A DNA stretch of 64,000 nt, taken from positions 62,001 through 126,000 of the forward strand of contig NZ_LWAE01000003.1 of the NCBI RefSeq assembly GCF_001623875.1, given 5' to 3'. Positions 37,501-45,866 of the stretch are shown here, in pieces. The position numbers and the translations under genes were made by a program. Under the pieces are notes generated by a model. That model had not been told where the DNA came from and made no database searches. It saw nothing but the letters and a program-made list of their open reading frames with translations. This stretch comes from Clostridium magnum DSM 2767. Lineage in GTDB: Bacteria > Bacillota > Clostridia > Clostridiales > Clostridiaceae. Every line of letters starts with the position of its first letter. The stretch's first letter is position 1.

Positions 37501-37756
37501 ATTACTCTAGAGTTTATGTCGGTACAACATATCAGTAAATTAGATAATCAAAAATATTAAAAAACAAGTAAATTCTAATAGATAAAAACAAAGAAGATAG
37601 AGAATATGCATAATTAACATATAAAAGTTTTATTTTTTTATTTTTTAAAAGAGAAAGTATAAAAATATACGGGAAAACACTTTTGAATTGACTGAAATAT
37701 GATTTTTTAACAATATAAAATTTCATATTCATTACCAACTAAGGATAACATGTTTT

Positions 37757-37810
37757 AATACCACACAATAATCTAATAATTTTTATGTTAGGTTGTTGTG
37801 TGGTATTTTT
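37757..37810 (+). terminator. Hairpin with T-run
   Basis: AATACCACACAA (37757-37768) pairs with TTGTGTGGTATT (37796-37807), followed by T. The intervening 27 nt are AT-rich. The 37501-37756 stretch before it shows nothing credible. Confidence 0.6.
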
Positions 37811-37888
37811 TATTGGTTAAGCTTAAATTTACTTAACATTGGAATTATTTACATAATATTTATTATATATACTAAGAATATTCTATTA

Positions 37889-38371
37889 TTATTTAAACGG
37901 GTAGTCATCGGATAGATGAATCAATTCTGCAGCCATAGAGTTACTGCTGATTTTCAATACCGCTGCGCTAACTGGCAATTTAAAACGCCTAGGACCTGCA
38001 CTTCCGGGATTTAAATATAAAACCTGATCCCGAGTATAGTTATGAGGTTTATGTGAATGACCGCTAATAACTACTCTTAATCCAGTTGCAACAGGATCTA
38101 AGCTTAGATCGTCTATATTGTGAATAATATAGATAGTAACATCTCCTACCTCTACAACTTCACTCTCTTTAAGTTCATCTGACCATGTTCCTTTATCACA
38201 GTTCCCTCTTACAGCCACAACTGGTGCAATTTCTCTTAATTTCTTCAATACATTCAAATCCCCAATGTCACCCGAATGAATTATAAGCTCACACCCCTTA
38301 AGAGCTTCAATTGCTTCCACTCTTAGTAGGCCATGAGTATCAGATATTACACCTATTATATGTTCCTTCAT
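37889..38371 (-). CDS. YfcE/MJ0936-family metallophosphoesterase
   Basis: A 160-residue phosphodiesterase. Metal-binding motifs in order: GVISDTHG (D-x-H), IHSGDIGD, VRGNCD (GNxD) and VISGHSHKP (GHSH), followed by LNPGSAG. Family members hydrolyse artificial phosphodiesters with Mn2+; the natural substrate is uncertain. ATG at 38371 chosen over the GTG at 38380, which lies in the GGTAGGTG ribosome site. The C-terminus ends LSDDYPFK. Confidence 0.87.
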   Translation of the reverse strand: MKEHIIGVISDTHGLLRVEAIEALKGCELIIHSGDIGDLNVLKKLREIAPVVAVRGNCDKGTWSDELKESEVVEVGDVTIYIIHNIDDLSLDPVATGLRVVISGHSHKPHNYTRDQVLYLNPGSAGPRRFKLPVSAAVLKISSNSMAAELIHLSDDYPFK

Positions 38372-38453
38372 AAGTATCACCTACCATGTCTAATTTTTAC
38401 AATAAAATATGTAGTTTATTATGAATTATAATTTAGCAAATAAACAGTTAGTT

Positions 38454-40619
38454 TTAATCAATAAATTCAAGTTTCCAATTATAATATCCGGTCTCCTTAT
38501 TTTTTTCATATCTTAAGTAAGCAGTGAAAATATTCCCTTTTTTACTTACTAAATTTCTAAATCCAACTTTTCCGTTTTTCAGTAGTAGTTCTACCATCTC
38601 TTTCGTTACCTTCTTATTAAATGACTGAATATACTTATCATCTTTCCAAATAGTATATTTGCATCCATTTTTCCAATTAGAACAACCAAACCCTTTGTTA
38701 CCTTCGATTATTGGATTACCACATTCAGGGCATTTTCCGATTTCAACAGAACCTTCTGGAAGTTCAACTTTAAACTTATGAAGTAATGAAGTATCTTTTT
38801 TAATTTCATTCACTGACTTAATTGTAAATTCACAAATTAGTTTTAGAAAATCAGATTTATTAAACTTTTGTTTTTCTATATCAGATAAAGTTTTCTCTAA
38901 TCTACCTGTATATTCAAGATCCAATAACTCCTTAGCAGGAAAAATTTCTACAATAGTCTCCCCTAATTCCGTACACTTTAAACTCTTCCCTTTTGTTGTA
39001 ATGTAGCCAATATCTTTGAGCTTTTTTATAGTTTCTGCTCTAGTTGCTGGTGTTCCTATACTAAAACCGCTTAAAATGGCATTCATCATTTCCTCTGACT
39101 CTTCTTCGCTATCTTCTTTATAACTTTTACCGCAAGTCTCCATTACTCTAAGTAGAGTTTTTTCTGTATGATATTTTGGTGGTTTTTTAGTAACTGCACT
39201 CACTTTGTTATCTACTACACTAAGAATTTCATCTTTAATTACGAGAGGAAGTATAGTATCTTTTGATTCAATTTTTTCTACTACTCTCCACCCCTCTACG
39301 ATTTGAACCCTACCTTTAGCAACAAATTCTCCTGGAATCTTTTCATCATATACTTTGATAGTGATTTTAGTTTCTTCAAACTCTGCTACTGGCATAAATT
39401 GCATTATAAATCTATTTTTAACTGCAGTATAGACTATTTCTTCATCTTTACTAAGATTTTTAGGTATAACATATGTAGGAGTGATCGCACTATGACTCTC
39501 AACCTTTGAATTATCAAAAACTCTTTTAGAACTATTAAACTTTATATCTTTCTCATATGGTAGTCCTTTTTTTAAAGTTTCCAATACCTTCTTTGCCTTA
39601 TCTTTTAAACTTTCTTCTAATACAACACTAGCTGTTCTTGGATAAGTAATAAACTTCTTTTCGTATAAACCTTGAGCTACCTTTAAAACCTTATCTGATG
39701 TCCAACCTTTGTATTTACTTGTAACATATCCTTGTAAGTTTGAAAGGTTAAATAACGGTGAAGGGTACTCTCTCTTTTTTTCTATTTCTTTATCAACTAC
39801 AATTGCACTTTTATCTTTTAATACTTTAGAGACTTCATCTAAGTATTCTTTAACATCAAATTTTTCACTACTATTCTCATAATAAAGTCCTTCAAATTCT
39901 ACGTTGGCTTTTGTTTTAAAGTTTGCTATCAATTTATAATATGTTGATGCTTGAAAGTTCTCTATTTCTTTATCTCTATCATAAATAATTTTAAGTGTTG
40001 GAAGTAAAACTCTTCCTATATTAATAATTTTATTATCTTCAAAGCCATACCTTAGGGTAGCAACTGATGTAAGATTAATACCAATAATCCAATCAGCCAA
40101 TTGTCTGCCTATACCCGCATCTTGCAAAGGTTGCATCTCTAAATTTAACTTTAAATTACTCATGCCTTTTTTCACTTCATCTTCTGTCCATTCATTTAGC
40201 AGCAATCTGTAAATGGGCTTTTTCACATCTAAATATAAAAAAAGTTCATCGGCTATAACTTGACCTTCTCTATCATAATCCGTTGCGGATATAACTGCAT
40301 TAACATCCTCTCTAGTTATTAGATTTTTTATTATTCCCAACTGTTTAGCAGCACCTTTATCTTCAGCATTTCTGTTATAACTATCGCACTTTACTTTATA
40401 TTTAAATTGTTCTGGTATAAAAGGGAATTTATCCATTCTCCACCCCTTCATACTTTCATCATAATCTTTTGCATCTAAAAGTTGTAATAGATGTCCAAAA
40501 GCCCATGTAACTAAATACTCTTCACCTTCAAAATACCCATCATTTCTTTTCTTTATTTTAAATGCATCAGCAATATTTTTTGCAACAGATGGTTTTTCAG
40601 CAATTATTACTTTCCTCAT
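38454..40619 (-). CDS. topB: DNA topoisomerase III
   Basis: A 721-residue type IA topoisomerase. Toprim motifs VIIAEKPSVAKNIAD and SATDYDREGQVIAD, the active-site tyrosine in YEKKFITYPRTAS, and SHSAITPT. At the C-terminus a zinc ribbon (CPECGNPIIEGNKGFGCSN..NGC) is followed by a TopC_Zn_Rpt-like YIWKDD/FNKKVT region. Length and single ribbon fit TopB and not TopA. ATG at 40619 is chosen since AGAGG is nine bases upstream. Monocistronic. Confidence 0.92.
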   Translation of the reverse strand: MRKVIIAEKPSVAKNIADAFKIKKRNDGYFEGEEYLVTWAFGHLLQLLDAKDYDESMKGWRMDKFPFIPEQFKYKVKCDSYNRNAEDKGAAKQLGIIKNLITREDVNAVISATDYDREGQVIADELFLYLDVKKPIYRLLLNEWTEDEVKKGMSNLKLNLEMQPLQDAGIGRQLADWIIGINLTSVATLRYGFEDNKIINIGRVLLPTLKIIYDRDKEIENFQASTYYKLIANFKTKANVEFEGLYYENSSEKFDVKEYLDEVSKVLKDKSAIVVDKEIEKKREYPSPLFNLSNLQGYVTSKYKGWTSDKVLKVAQGLYEKKFITYPRTASVVLEESLKDKAKKVLETLKKGLPYEKDIKFNSSKRVFDNSKVESHSAITPTYVIPKNLSKDEEIVYTAVKNRFIMQFMPVAEFEETKITIKVYDEKIPGEFVAKGRVQIVEGWRVVEKIESKDTILPLVIKDEILSVVDNKVSAVTKKPPKYHTEKTLLRVMETCGKSYKEDSEEESEEMMNAILSGFSIGTPATRAETIKKLKDIGYITTKGKSLKCTELGETIVEIFPAKELLDLEYTGRLEKTLSDIEKQKFNKSDFLKLICEFTIKSVNEIKKDTSLLHKFKVELPEGSVEIGKCPECGNPIIEGNKGFGCSNWKNGCKYTIWKDDKYIQSFNKKVTKEMVELLLKNGKVGFRNLVSKKGNIFTAYLRYEKNKETGYYNWKLEFID

Positions 40620-40851
40620 ATTCATCAACCTCTTTATTTCAGTAGTTAAAATCCGTCCTTTAATCTAACTATTTTAAATGATTTTAAATAAGAATTCAAA
40701 TTTAAAATTCAATATGTATTAATATAGTATAAATAAAAAAACAAATAGAGATATTGGTTTTGATAGACATGCCAATATCTCATAACTTAATTATACCAAA
40801 AATATTATAAATGTACAAATTGACAAAATGAAAAGTCTTAAACTTTAGTTC

Positions 40852-41000
40852 TTATATAACTGCAACTTATAATTTAAAACTCATACGGAAACTTTTTGCA
40901 TACCAATTGCTTTTTTCCACATTATTAAGAACAAAATTTTATACAAAAACCTATGTATATTTTTGTATAAATCATTTATTACAAAATTGCAGTTATATAA
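40852..41000. repeat. 14-bp inverted repeat pair bounding a 149-bp segment
   Basis: TTATATAACTGCAA (40852-40865) and TTGCAGTTATATAA (40987-41000) are exact inverted copies. They bracket the terminator hairpin of the spoVA-type operon. No ORF inside. Confidence 0.6.
40938..40971 (-). terminator. Terminator of the spoVA-type operon
   Basis: TTTATACAAAAA (40938-40949) pairs with TTTTTGTATAAA (40960-40971); on the - strand the stem is followed by ATTTTG. It lies 33 bp past the last gene. Confidence 0.65.
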
Positions 41001-41003
41001 TAA

Positions 41004-41210
41004 TTACTGTTGCTTATATTGAGGTTCTTGCTCTTCAATATATTGCTGTCTGCCTTTTAAAACTTCAAGTGCAGAATCTAAGTTTTGACCAATTTCTTGA
41101 AATTCTTGTTTTGCTGTCTTATCTTCAGTTTGTAATGCAAATGTCTTCATAGTAGCTGCTGCACTTTGAATTCCAGCAATTGCTTGCTGCATCTGAGTTC
41201 CTACTGTCAT
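41004..41210 (-). CDS. DUF1657 protein, distal copy
   Basis: A 68-residue DUF1657 protein: MTVGTQMQQAIAGIQSAAAT, FALQTEDKTAKQEFQEIG, ending EEQEPQYKQQ. It is a helical pair domain with no known enzymatic motif. It is paralogous to the first gene of the operon, with identical length and a shared EPQYK ending. ATG at 41210 chosen because the GTG at 41219 overlaps GGGGGGTG. Last gene of the spoVA-type operon. Confidence 0.87.
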   Translation of the reverse strand: MTVGTQMQQAIAGIQSAAATMKTFALQTEDKTAKQEFQEIGQNLDSALEVLKGRQQYIEEQEPQYKQQ

Positions 41211-41307
41211 GATACACACCCCCCTTCAAGAGAATAAATAAAAATTACTGCATATATTTATATATTCTTAGTAATTTCACAAAATTTATACTTAATTTTA
41301 TTAGTAG

Positions 41308-41661
41308 TTACCCCTTTGGTTTAAATACTAATGCTGCTATAAATCCAAAAATTAATGCAGATGAGATACCAGCACTAGTAACTTCAAATATCCCAGTGAG
41401 CACTCCGATTATTCCATATTCTTCTGCTTCCATCAATGCTCCTTTTAATAAAGCATTACCAAAGCTGCTAATAGGTACGGAAGCTCCTGCTCCTGCAAGT
41501 TTCACTAATGGATCATATAGTCCCAAACCGCCTAGTATAGCTCCTGCAACAACAAGAGTACAGGTTGTATGTGCTGGTGTAAGCTTAAATACATCCATCA
41601 TAATCTGTCCAATAACACATATTCCTCCACCTACTATAAAAGCCCAAATAAATTTTTCCAT
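41308..41661 (-). CDS. spoVAE: Stage V sporulation protein AE (SpoVAEb type)
   Basis: A 117-residue membrane protein with about four hydrophobic segments (FIWAFIVGGGICVIGQIMMDVF, CTLVVAGAILGGLGLY, GIIGVLTGIFEVTSAGISSALIFGFIAALVF). Matches SpoVAEb, part of the forespore inner-membrane channel complex moving Ca-dipicolinate. ATG start with AGGTGAGG. It follows spoVAD by 21 bp. Confidence 0.9.
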   Translation of the reverse strand: MEKFIWAFIVGGGICVIGQIMMDVFKLTPAHTTCTLVVAGAILGGLGLYDPLVKLAGAGASVPISSFGNALLKGALMEAEEYGIIGVLTGIFEVTSAGISSALIFGFIAALVFKPKG

Positions 41662-41682
41662 AATGCTATAAACACCTCACCT

Positions 41683-42684
41683 TTACATTTCTATGGATAC
41701 TGCATGGGCAACACCAGGTATACTTTCTTTTTGTTGATATGACATTGGAGACATCAATGCTCCAGTTGCTACTATTAGTATTTTCTTTAAATTTCCCTTA
41801 CGCATTTCATTTAAGAAATGTCCATAAGTACTAGTAGCAGCACACGCACACCCACTACCTCCAGCAAAAACCGGCTGGTCATCCTTATATATAATAGCTC
41901 CACAATCAGTTAGTACATTTTCCGGTATTTTTATACCATGTTTGATTAATAGATCACCAGCAATTGAATGGCCTACTGAACCTAAATCCCCAGTGGCAAT
42001 AACATCATAGTAGGATGGATCGATATTTAAGTCTCTAAAATGCGCTTCGATAGTATCAACTGCAGCGGGGGCCATAGCCGCTCCCATATTAAATGGATCA
42101 GAGATACCCATATCTATAACTCTTCCTATAGTAGCGGATGTAACTTTAGGACCACTTGTATGTCTACCTATTACGGCAGCACCCGCACCTGTTACCGTCC
42201 ATTGTGCTGTAGGAGGTTTTTGTCCTCCATATTCCGTTGGATATCTAAATTGTTTTTCAGCTGCTGCATTATGGCTGGCAGTTCCACATACCACGTATTC
42301 AGCAGCATTACTATCTATCAATTGAGCTGCTACCGCTAGCCCTTCCATAGAACTGGAGCAAGCACCAAAAATTCCAAGATAGGGTATAGCTAGGGTTCTA
42401 GCTGCAAAGCTGCTAGTTATTATTTGGTTCATTAAATCTCCACTTATAAAAAAGTGAATATCTTCTTTTTTTACATTTGCCTTTTTTATTGCTAAATCGC
42501 AGGCCTCTTCTAATAATTTTTTTTCAGCCTTTTCATAGCTATCTTGGCCTAACCATATGTCCTCATGAAGAATATCAAAATCTGCAGCAAAATTACTTTT
42601 TGATTCAAAAGGACCTCCAACAGCAGCAGAAGCTAAAATACTAGGTTTAGAGTTAAAAATCCAAGATTGATGACCTTTTATCAT
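41683..42684 (-). CDS. spoVAD: Stage V sporulation protein AD
   Basis: A 333-residue thiolase-fold protein that binds dipicolinic acid in characterised homologues. Typical segments: NSKPSILASAAVGGPFESKSNF, FDILHEDIWLGQDSYEKAE, GIFGACSSSMEGLA (thiolase nucleophile region), GTASHNAAAEKQFRYP, ATGDLGSVGHSIAGDLL and AGGSGCACAAT. Start ATG abuts the SpoVAC stop directly. Its position between SpoVAC and SpoVAE is the standard order. Confidence 0.93.
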   Translation of the reverse strand: MIKGHQSWIFNSKPSILASAAVGGPFESKSNFAADFDILHEDIWLGQDSYEKAEKKLLEEACDLAIKKANVKKEDIHFFISGDLMNQIITSSFAARTLAIPYLGIFGACSSSMEGLAVAAQLIDSNAAEYVVCGTASHNAAAEKQFRYPTEYGGQKPPTAQWTVTGAGAAVIGRHTSGPKVTSATIGRVIDMGISDPFNMGAAMAPAAVDTIEAHFRDLNIDPSYYDVIATGDLGSVGHSIAGDLLIKHGIKIPENVLTDCGAIIYKDDQPVFAGGSGCACAATSTYGHFLNEMRKGNLKKILIVATGALMSPMSYQQKESIPGVAHAVSIEM

Positions 42685-43164
42685 TTACATCCCGCCTAAC
42701 CATTTAATAATTACTGAAATAATAGAGACTACAAAAGCTGAAAAAACTCCAAAAGTAATTACCGGTCCCGCTATCTTAAACATATTGCCACCTACACCTA
42801 ACACATATCCTTCACTTTGGTGTTCGATAGCAGCAGATGCAATAGAGTTGGCAAAACCAGTAACAGGAATAGCGGTTCCTGCTCCTGCAAATTGAGCTAT
42901 ATGATCATATACACCTAATCCAGTTAAGAGAACTGAAATCATTATAAGCACTGCTGAAGTAGGATTTCCCGCTGTTGTTTCAGTAAAGTTAAAATATTTT
43001 ATAAACATAAATTGTAATCCCTGACCAAATGCACATATACTCCCTCCAACAATAAAAGCTTTTATACAATTTATCAAAGCTGGTCTTTTAGGCTCCCTTT
43101 CTTGAGCAAAACTTTGATACTGTTGTTGAGTAGGCGTCAGTTTTTTCTTCTTTTTACTCGACAT
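42685..43164 (-). CDS. spoVAC: Stage V sporulation protein AC
   Basis: A 159-residue membrane protein. A basic N-terminal tail (MSSKKKKKLTPTQQQY) precedes about four membrane segments (CIKAFIVGGSICAFGQGLQFMFI, VLIMISVLLTGLGVYD, GAGTAIPVTGFANSI, FGVFSAFVVSIISVIIKWL). SpoVAC is a mechanosensitive-type channel component for dipicolinate. ATG with GAGGGTG. Stop and spoVAD start adjoin. Confidence 0.92.
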   Translation of the reverse strand: MSSKKKKKLTPTQQQYQSFAQEREPKRPALINCIKAFIVGGSICAFGQGLQFMFIKYFNFTETTAGNPTSAVLIMISVLLTGLGVYDHIAQFAGAGTAIPVTGFANSIASAAIEHQSEGYVLGVGGNMFKIAGPVITFGVFSAFVVSIISVIIKWLGGM

Positions 43165-43177
43165 TTAATATCACCCT

Positions 43178-44038
43178 CTATCGTAATAAATATGGCTTAA
43201 GTTTTTCCATCACATTTTTTAATTTGTTAGCATTATTTGTATACATAGCCTTTGCCTTTTGATTTTCAGTCTCCAATGCATAGGACATAAGATCAGCCTG
43301 AGCCTTTTCTATGTTGGCGTAAAGAAGTTCTCTTACATTAGATTGCGGAATTTCTATTATGTCATCAAAAAGATCTACATAAAGTTCTCCGCTAGAATCT
43401 ACTTGCCCTATAAACACATTATCTAGAGTCACTCCAATATTTTCTAATTGTGCATTAAGCCATCCTTGGTTAAATCCCATGTTGCTTAAGGATTCATTAA
43501 TTACATTTCCATCTAAAATTACTGTTTGAGGCGCACCTTGGGGTGAAACCTTTATTCCAAGATCATGTGGAGTTACCGGTTTTTTATCTGATTTTAAAAC
43601 TACATTTATATCTCCTGTTGATTCCATTACTGCAAATTCTACATCTGCCAAATTAAAAGCATTTTTAGATCTCATTTCCCTCAAAAGATCTTCCCCTGAA
43701 AATCTTACTTGACTTAAATTATCTTCCATTACTTTGCCTTCTTTTACTAGGATTGTTTCCTTACCATTTATCAAATCATAAACAACTTTACTTTTCATTG
43801 ATAAATAATCTAGTAACACAGGAAGGACAATCCATACAGCTAAAGCTACAATTCCAAAAGCCCAGTTTGAAATTATATTTACAGATACTAGAGAGACTAG
43901 AATTGCAATTACTGCATAATTTATAAAATTAAATGGTGTCATTTTACTGGTATATTTTTTGCCCATAATTTTTATTAAAATCAAAGTCAAAAAAAATAGA
44001 CCTATAGATTTAAATAATACTATTAACCAAGTTTTCAT
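43178..44038 (-). CDS. DUF421 membrane protein with C-terminal DUF1657-like domain (YetF type)
   Basis: A 286-residue protein. Three N-terminal membrane segments (WLIVLFKSIGLFFLTLILIK, FINYAVIAILVSLVSVN, FGIVALAVWIVLPVLLDYL) and a YetF-type cytoplasmic region (VKEGKVMEDNLSQVRFSGEDLLREMRSKN, DVEFAVMESTGDINVVLKSD). The last ~50 residues (NIEKAQADLMSYALETENQK...ANKLKNVMEKL) resemble DUF1657, making a fusion as in the spoVA2 operon. ATG at 44038 is set by GGAGG five bases before. Confidence 0.87.
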   Translation of the reverse strand: MKTWLIVLFKSIGLFFLTLILIKIMGKKYTSKMTPFNFINYAVIAILVSLVSVNIISNWAFGIVALAVWIVLPVLLDYLSMKSKVVYDLINGKETILVKEGKVMEDNLSQVRFSGEDLLREMRSKNAFNLADVEFAVMESTGDINVVLKSDKKPVTPHDLGIKVSPQGAPQTVILDGNVINESLSNMGFNQGWLNAQLENIGVTLDNVFIGQVDSSGELYVDLFDDIIEIPQSNVRELLYANIEKAQADLMSYALETENQKAKAMYTNNANKLKNVMEKLKPYLLR

Positions 44039-44050
44039 ATTTGCCTCCAA

Positions 44051-44257
44051 TTAATTTCCTTTATATTGGGGTTCCTGAAATTCCACAACCCTTAATCTTC
44101 TTTCTAAATCTTGAACAACTTCATCGGTTGCTTTTAAAGCTTCCTTGTATGCAAGTTTAGCCTTTCTATCTTGAGTTTGTATGGAATACATTCTTAAGGT
44201 ACTTTGAGTACTCTTTAAACTAACCAATGTCTGTTTAACTTTAGAACCAACTGTCAA
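44051..44257 (-). CDS. DUF1657 protein, proximal copy
   Basis: A 68-residue DUF1657 protein (TVGSKVKQTLVSLKSTQSTL, YSIQTQDRKAKLAYKEA, ending EFQEPQYKGN). TTG at 44257 is taken as start: GAGGAGG is nine bases upstream and the reading then aligns with the distal paralogue (M-TVG). First gene of the operon, 12 bp ahead of the DUF421 gene. A forespore sigma-G promoter is expected upstream but no convincing match was found. Confidence 0.85.
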   Translation of the reverse strand: MTVGSKVKQTLVSLKSTQSTLRMYSIQTQDRKAKLAYKEALKATDEVVQDLERRLRVVEFQEPQYKGN

Positions 44258-44340
44258 TGCACTCAACCTCCTCTACTTAAAAATTACTACTGTTTCTAGT
44301 TTTACGCTTATTTTTGTTTTTATTCGCAAATTAACTAAAA

Positions 44341-44374
44341 AAATACCAGAGCGCTTTAAACGCTCCGGTATTTT
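44341..44374 (-). terminator. Terminator of the lactate dehydrogenase operon
   Basis: Stem AAATACCAGAGCG (44341-44353) with CGCTCCGGTATTTT (44361-44374). On the - strand it is followed by a run of T and starts one base past the stop codon. Confidence 0.9.
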
Positions 44375-45790
44375 CTATTGGCAAACCTTGCCTGGGTTTA
44401 ATATATTTTTAGGATCAAATGCTAATTTAATATTCTTCATTAATTCTATATAGTCATCACCATATTGTTCGAATAAATATGGTTTTTTAGCGTATCCTAT
44501 TCCATGTTCTCCTGATACTAATCCGTTTAATTCAACAGACTTTTTATACATACATTCAAATACTTCACTTAATTTCTTTTCCCATTGTTCTTGTGTCATA
44601 TCATCTCTTAATGCATATACGTGTAAATTACCATCTCCAGCATGTCCAAAGCTTCTAATTCTTATATCGAATTGTGCTTGAAGGTCATCTGTATATTTTA
44701 TAAAATCTGCTACTTTATTTCTTGGAACAACAACGTCACATTCATCCATTTCTGTTGTTGTAGCCTTAACAGCTTCAAGGAATGCTCCTCTTGCTGACCA
44801 TACAACTTCTTTTCTTTCATCTGTATCTGTAATATATACATCTAAAGCACCTTCTGCTAAGCAGATTTGAGCTACTTTGTCATAATCTTTTTCTATGTCT
44901 TCTTTGCTGTTACCATCGAAAGTTAAAAGCAAGTATGCATCTGATGAGTTATCTGGGAACTTCTTTCCTAAAAACTCTTCAGCAGCAAGTATAACTTCTC
45001 TTTGCATGAATTCTATGGCTGTTGGTATTGATTTTGATTTTATAATCTTTGGAACTGTATTTATCGCAGTTTCAAGATTTGGGAATGGTATAAGTAAGCT
45101 TATAGCTTTCTTTGGTAATGGTAATAACTTAAGTACAGCTTTTGTAATTATTCCCAAAGTTCCTTCTGATCCACAGATTAAATCTTTTATGCTGTAGCCC
45201 GAACTATTTTTTACTACTTTTCCACCAACTTCTATTACTTTTCCTGTCGGAAGTACTACTGTTAACCCTCTAACATAGTCTCTTGTAACACCATACTTAA
45301 CAGCTCTCATTCCGCCTGCATTAGTATTGATATTTCCTCCTATAGTTGCTGATTTTTCACCTGGATCTGGTGGATAGAACAAATCATGTTCCTCAACATA
45401 TTTACCTATTTCCATTAAAAGAACCCCTGGTTCTAATGTTAATGTTAAATTCTCTTCATCTATTTCTAGTATTCTATTCATTTTAGCTAAACTAATCATA
45501 ATTCCACCATGTATTGCAACAGAAGCTCCAACTAATCCAGTTCCTGATCCTCTAGCTACTACTGGTATATTGTTTTCATAAGCATATGTCATTATTTTTG
45601 ATACTTCTTCTGTACTTAAAGCCTCTACCAAAACTTCTGGCATTCTACTTATTCCACCTAATTCATCATGACTAAAATCTTCATTTATATCTTCTCCAGT
45701 AAATACTCTATCCTCACCTAGTAATTCCACTAAAAATTTAACATCTTTTTCATCAAGTTTTTTATATTCATTTTTACAATTACATGTCAT
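44375..45790 (-). CDS. lctD: FAD-linked lactate dehydrogenase, GlcD/LctD-like
   Basis: A 471-residue flavoprotein of the FAD_binding_4 / GlcD family. FAD loop [42 protein letters not shown], and the C-terminal [25 protein letters not shown] and [12 protein letters not shown]. With the two Etf genes just upstream it matches the LctBCD lactate dehydrogenase/Etf complex of acetogens, which oxidises lactate to pyruvate and confurcates electrons from lactate and reduced ferredoxin to NAD+. ATG at 45790 with GGAGGTAAG. Confidence 0.87.
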   Translation of the reverse strand: MTCNCKNEYKKLDEKDVKFLVELLGEDRVFTGEDINEDFSHDELGGISRMPEVLVEALSTEEVSKIMTYAYENNIPVVARGSGTGLVGASVAIHGGIMISLAKMNRILEIDEENLTLTLEPGVLLMEIGKYVEEHDLFYPPDPGEKSATIGGNINTNAGGMRAVKYGVTRDYVRGLTVVLPTGKVIEVGGKVVKNSSGYSIKDLICGSEGTLGIITKAVLKLLPLPKKAISLLIPFPNLETAINTVPKIIKSKSIPTAIEFMQREVILAAEEFLGKKFPDNSSDAYLLLTFDGNSKEDIEKDYDKVAQICLAEGALDVYITDTDERKEVVWSARGAFLEAVKATTTEMDECDVVVPRNKVADFIKYTDDLQAQFDIRIRSFGHAGDGNLHVYALRDDMTQEQWEKKLSEVFECMYKKSVELNGLVSGEHGIGYAKKPYLFEQYGDDYIELMKNIKLAFDPKNILNPGKVCQ

Positions 45791-45866
45791 TTTTCTTACC
45801 TCCAAACTTTTTAATCCTGTTTTCAACTTTAACTAAATAACTTTTAAGATTTTTCATTTAATCTAA

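Noticed and set aside
37532..37738. 68-codon - strand frame
   Set aside because: No ribosome site; very AT-driven composition; it occupies an otherwise empty gap after the zinc-ribbon gene.
44258..44340. Sigma-G promoter before the spoVA-type operon
   Set aside because: Partial matches (GAATA and CGTAAAA) occur but with 14-bp spacing, too short for the sigma-G consensus.
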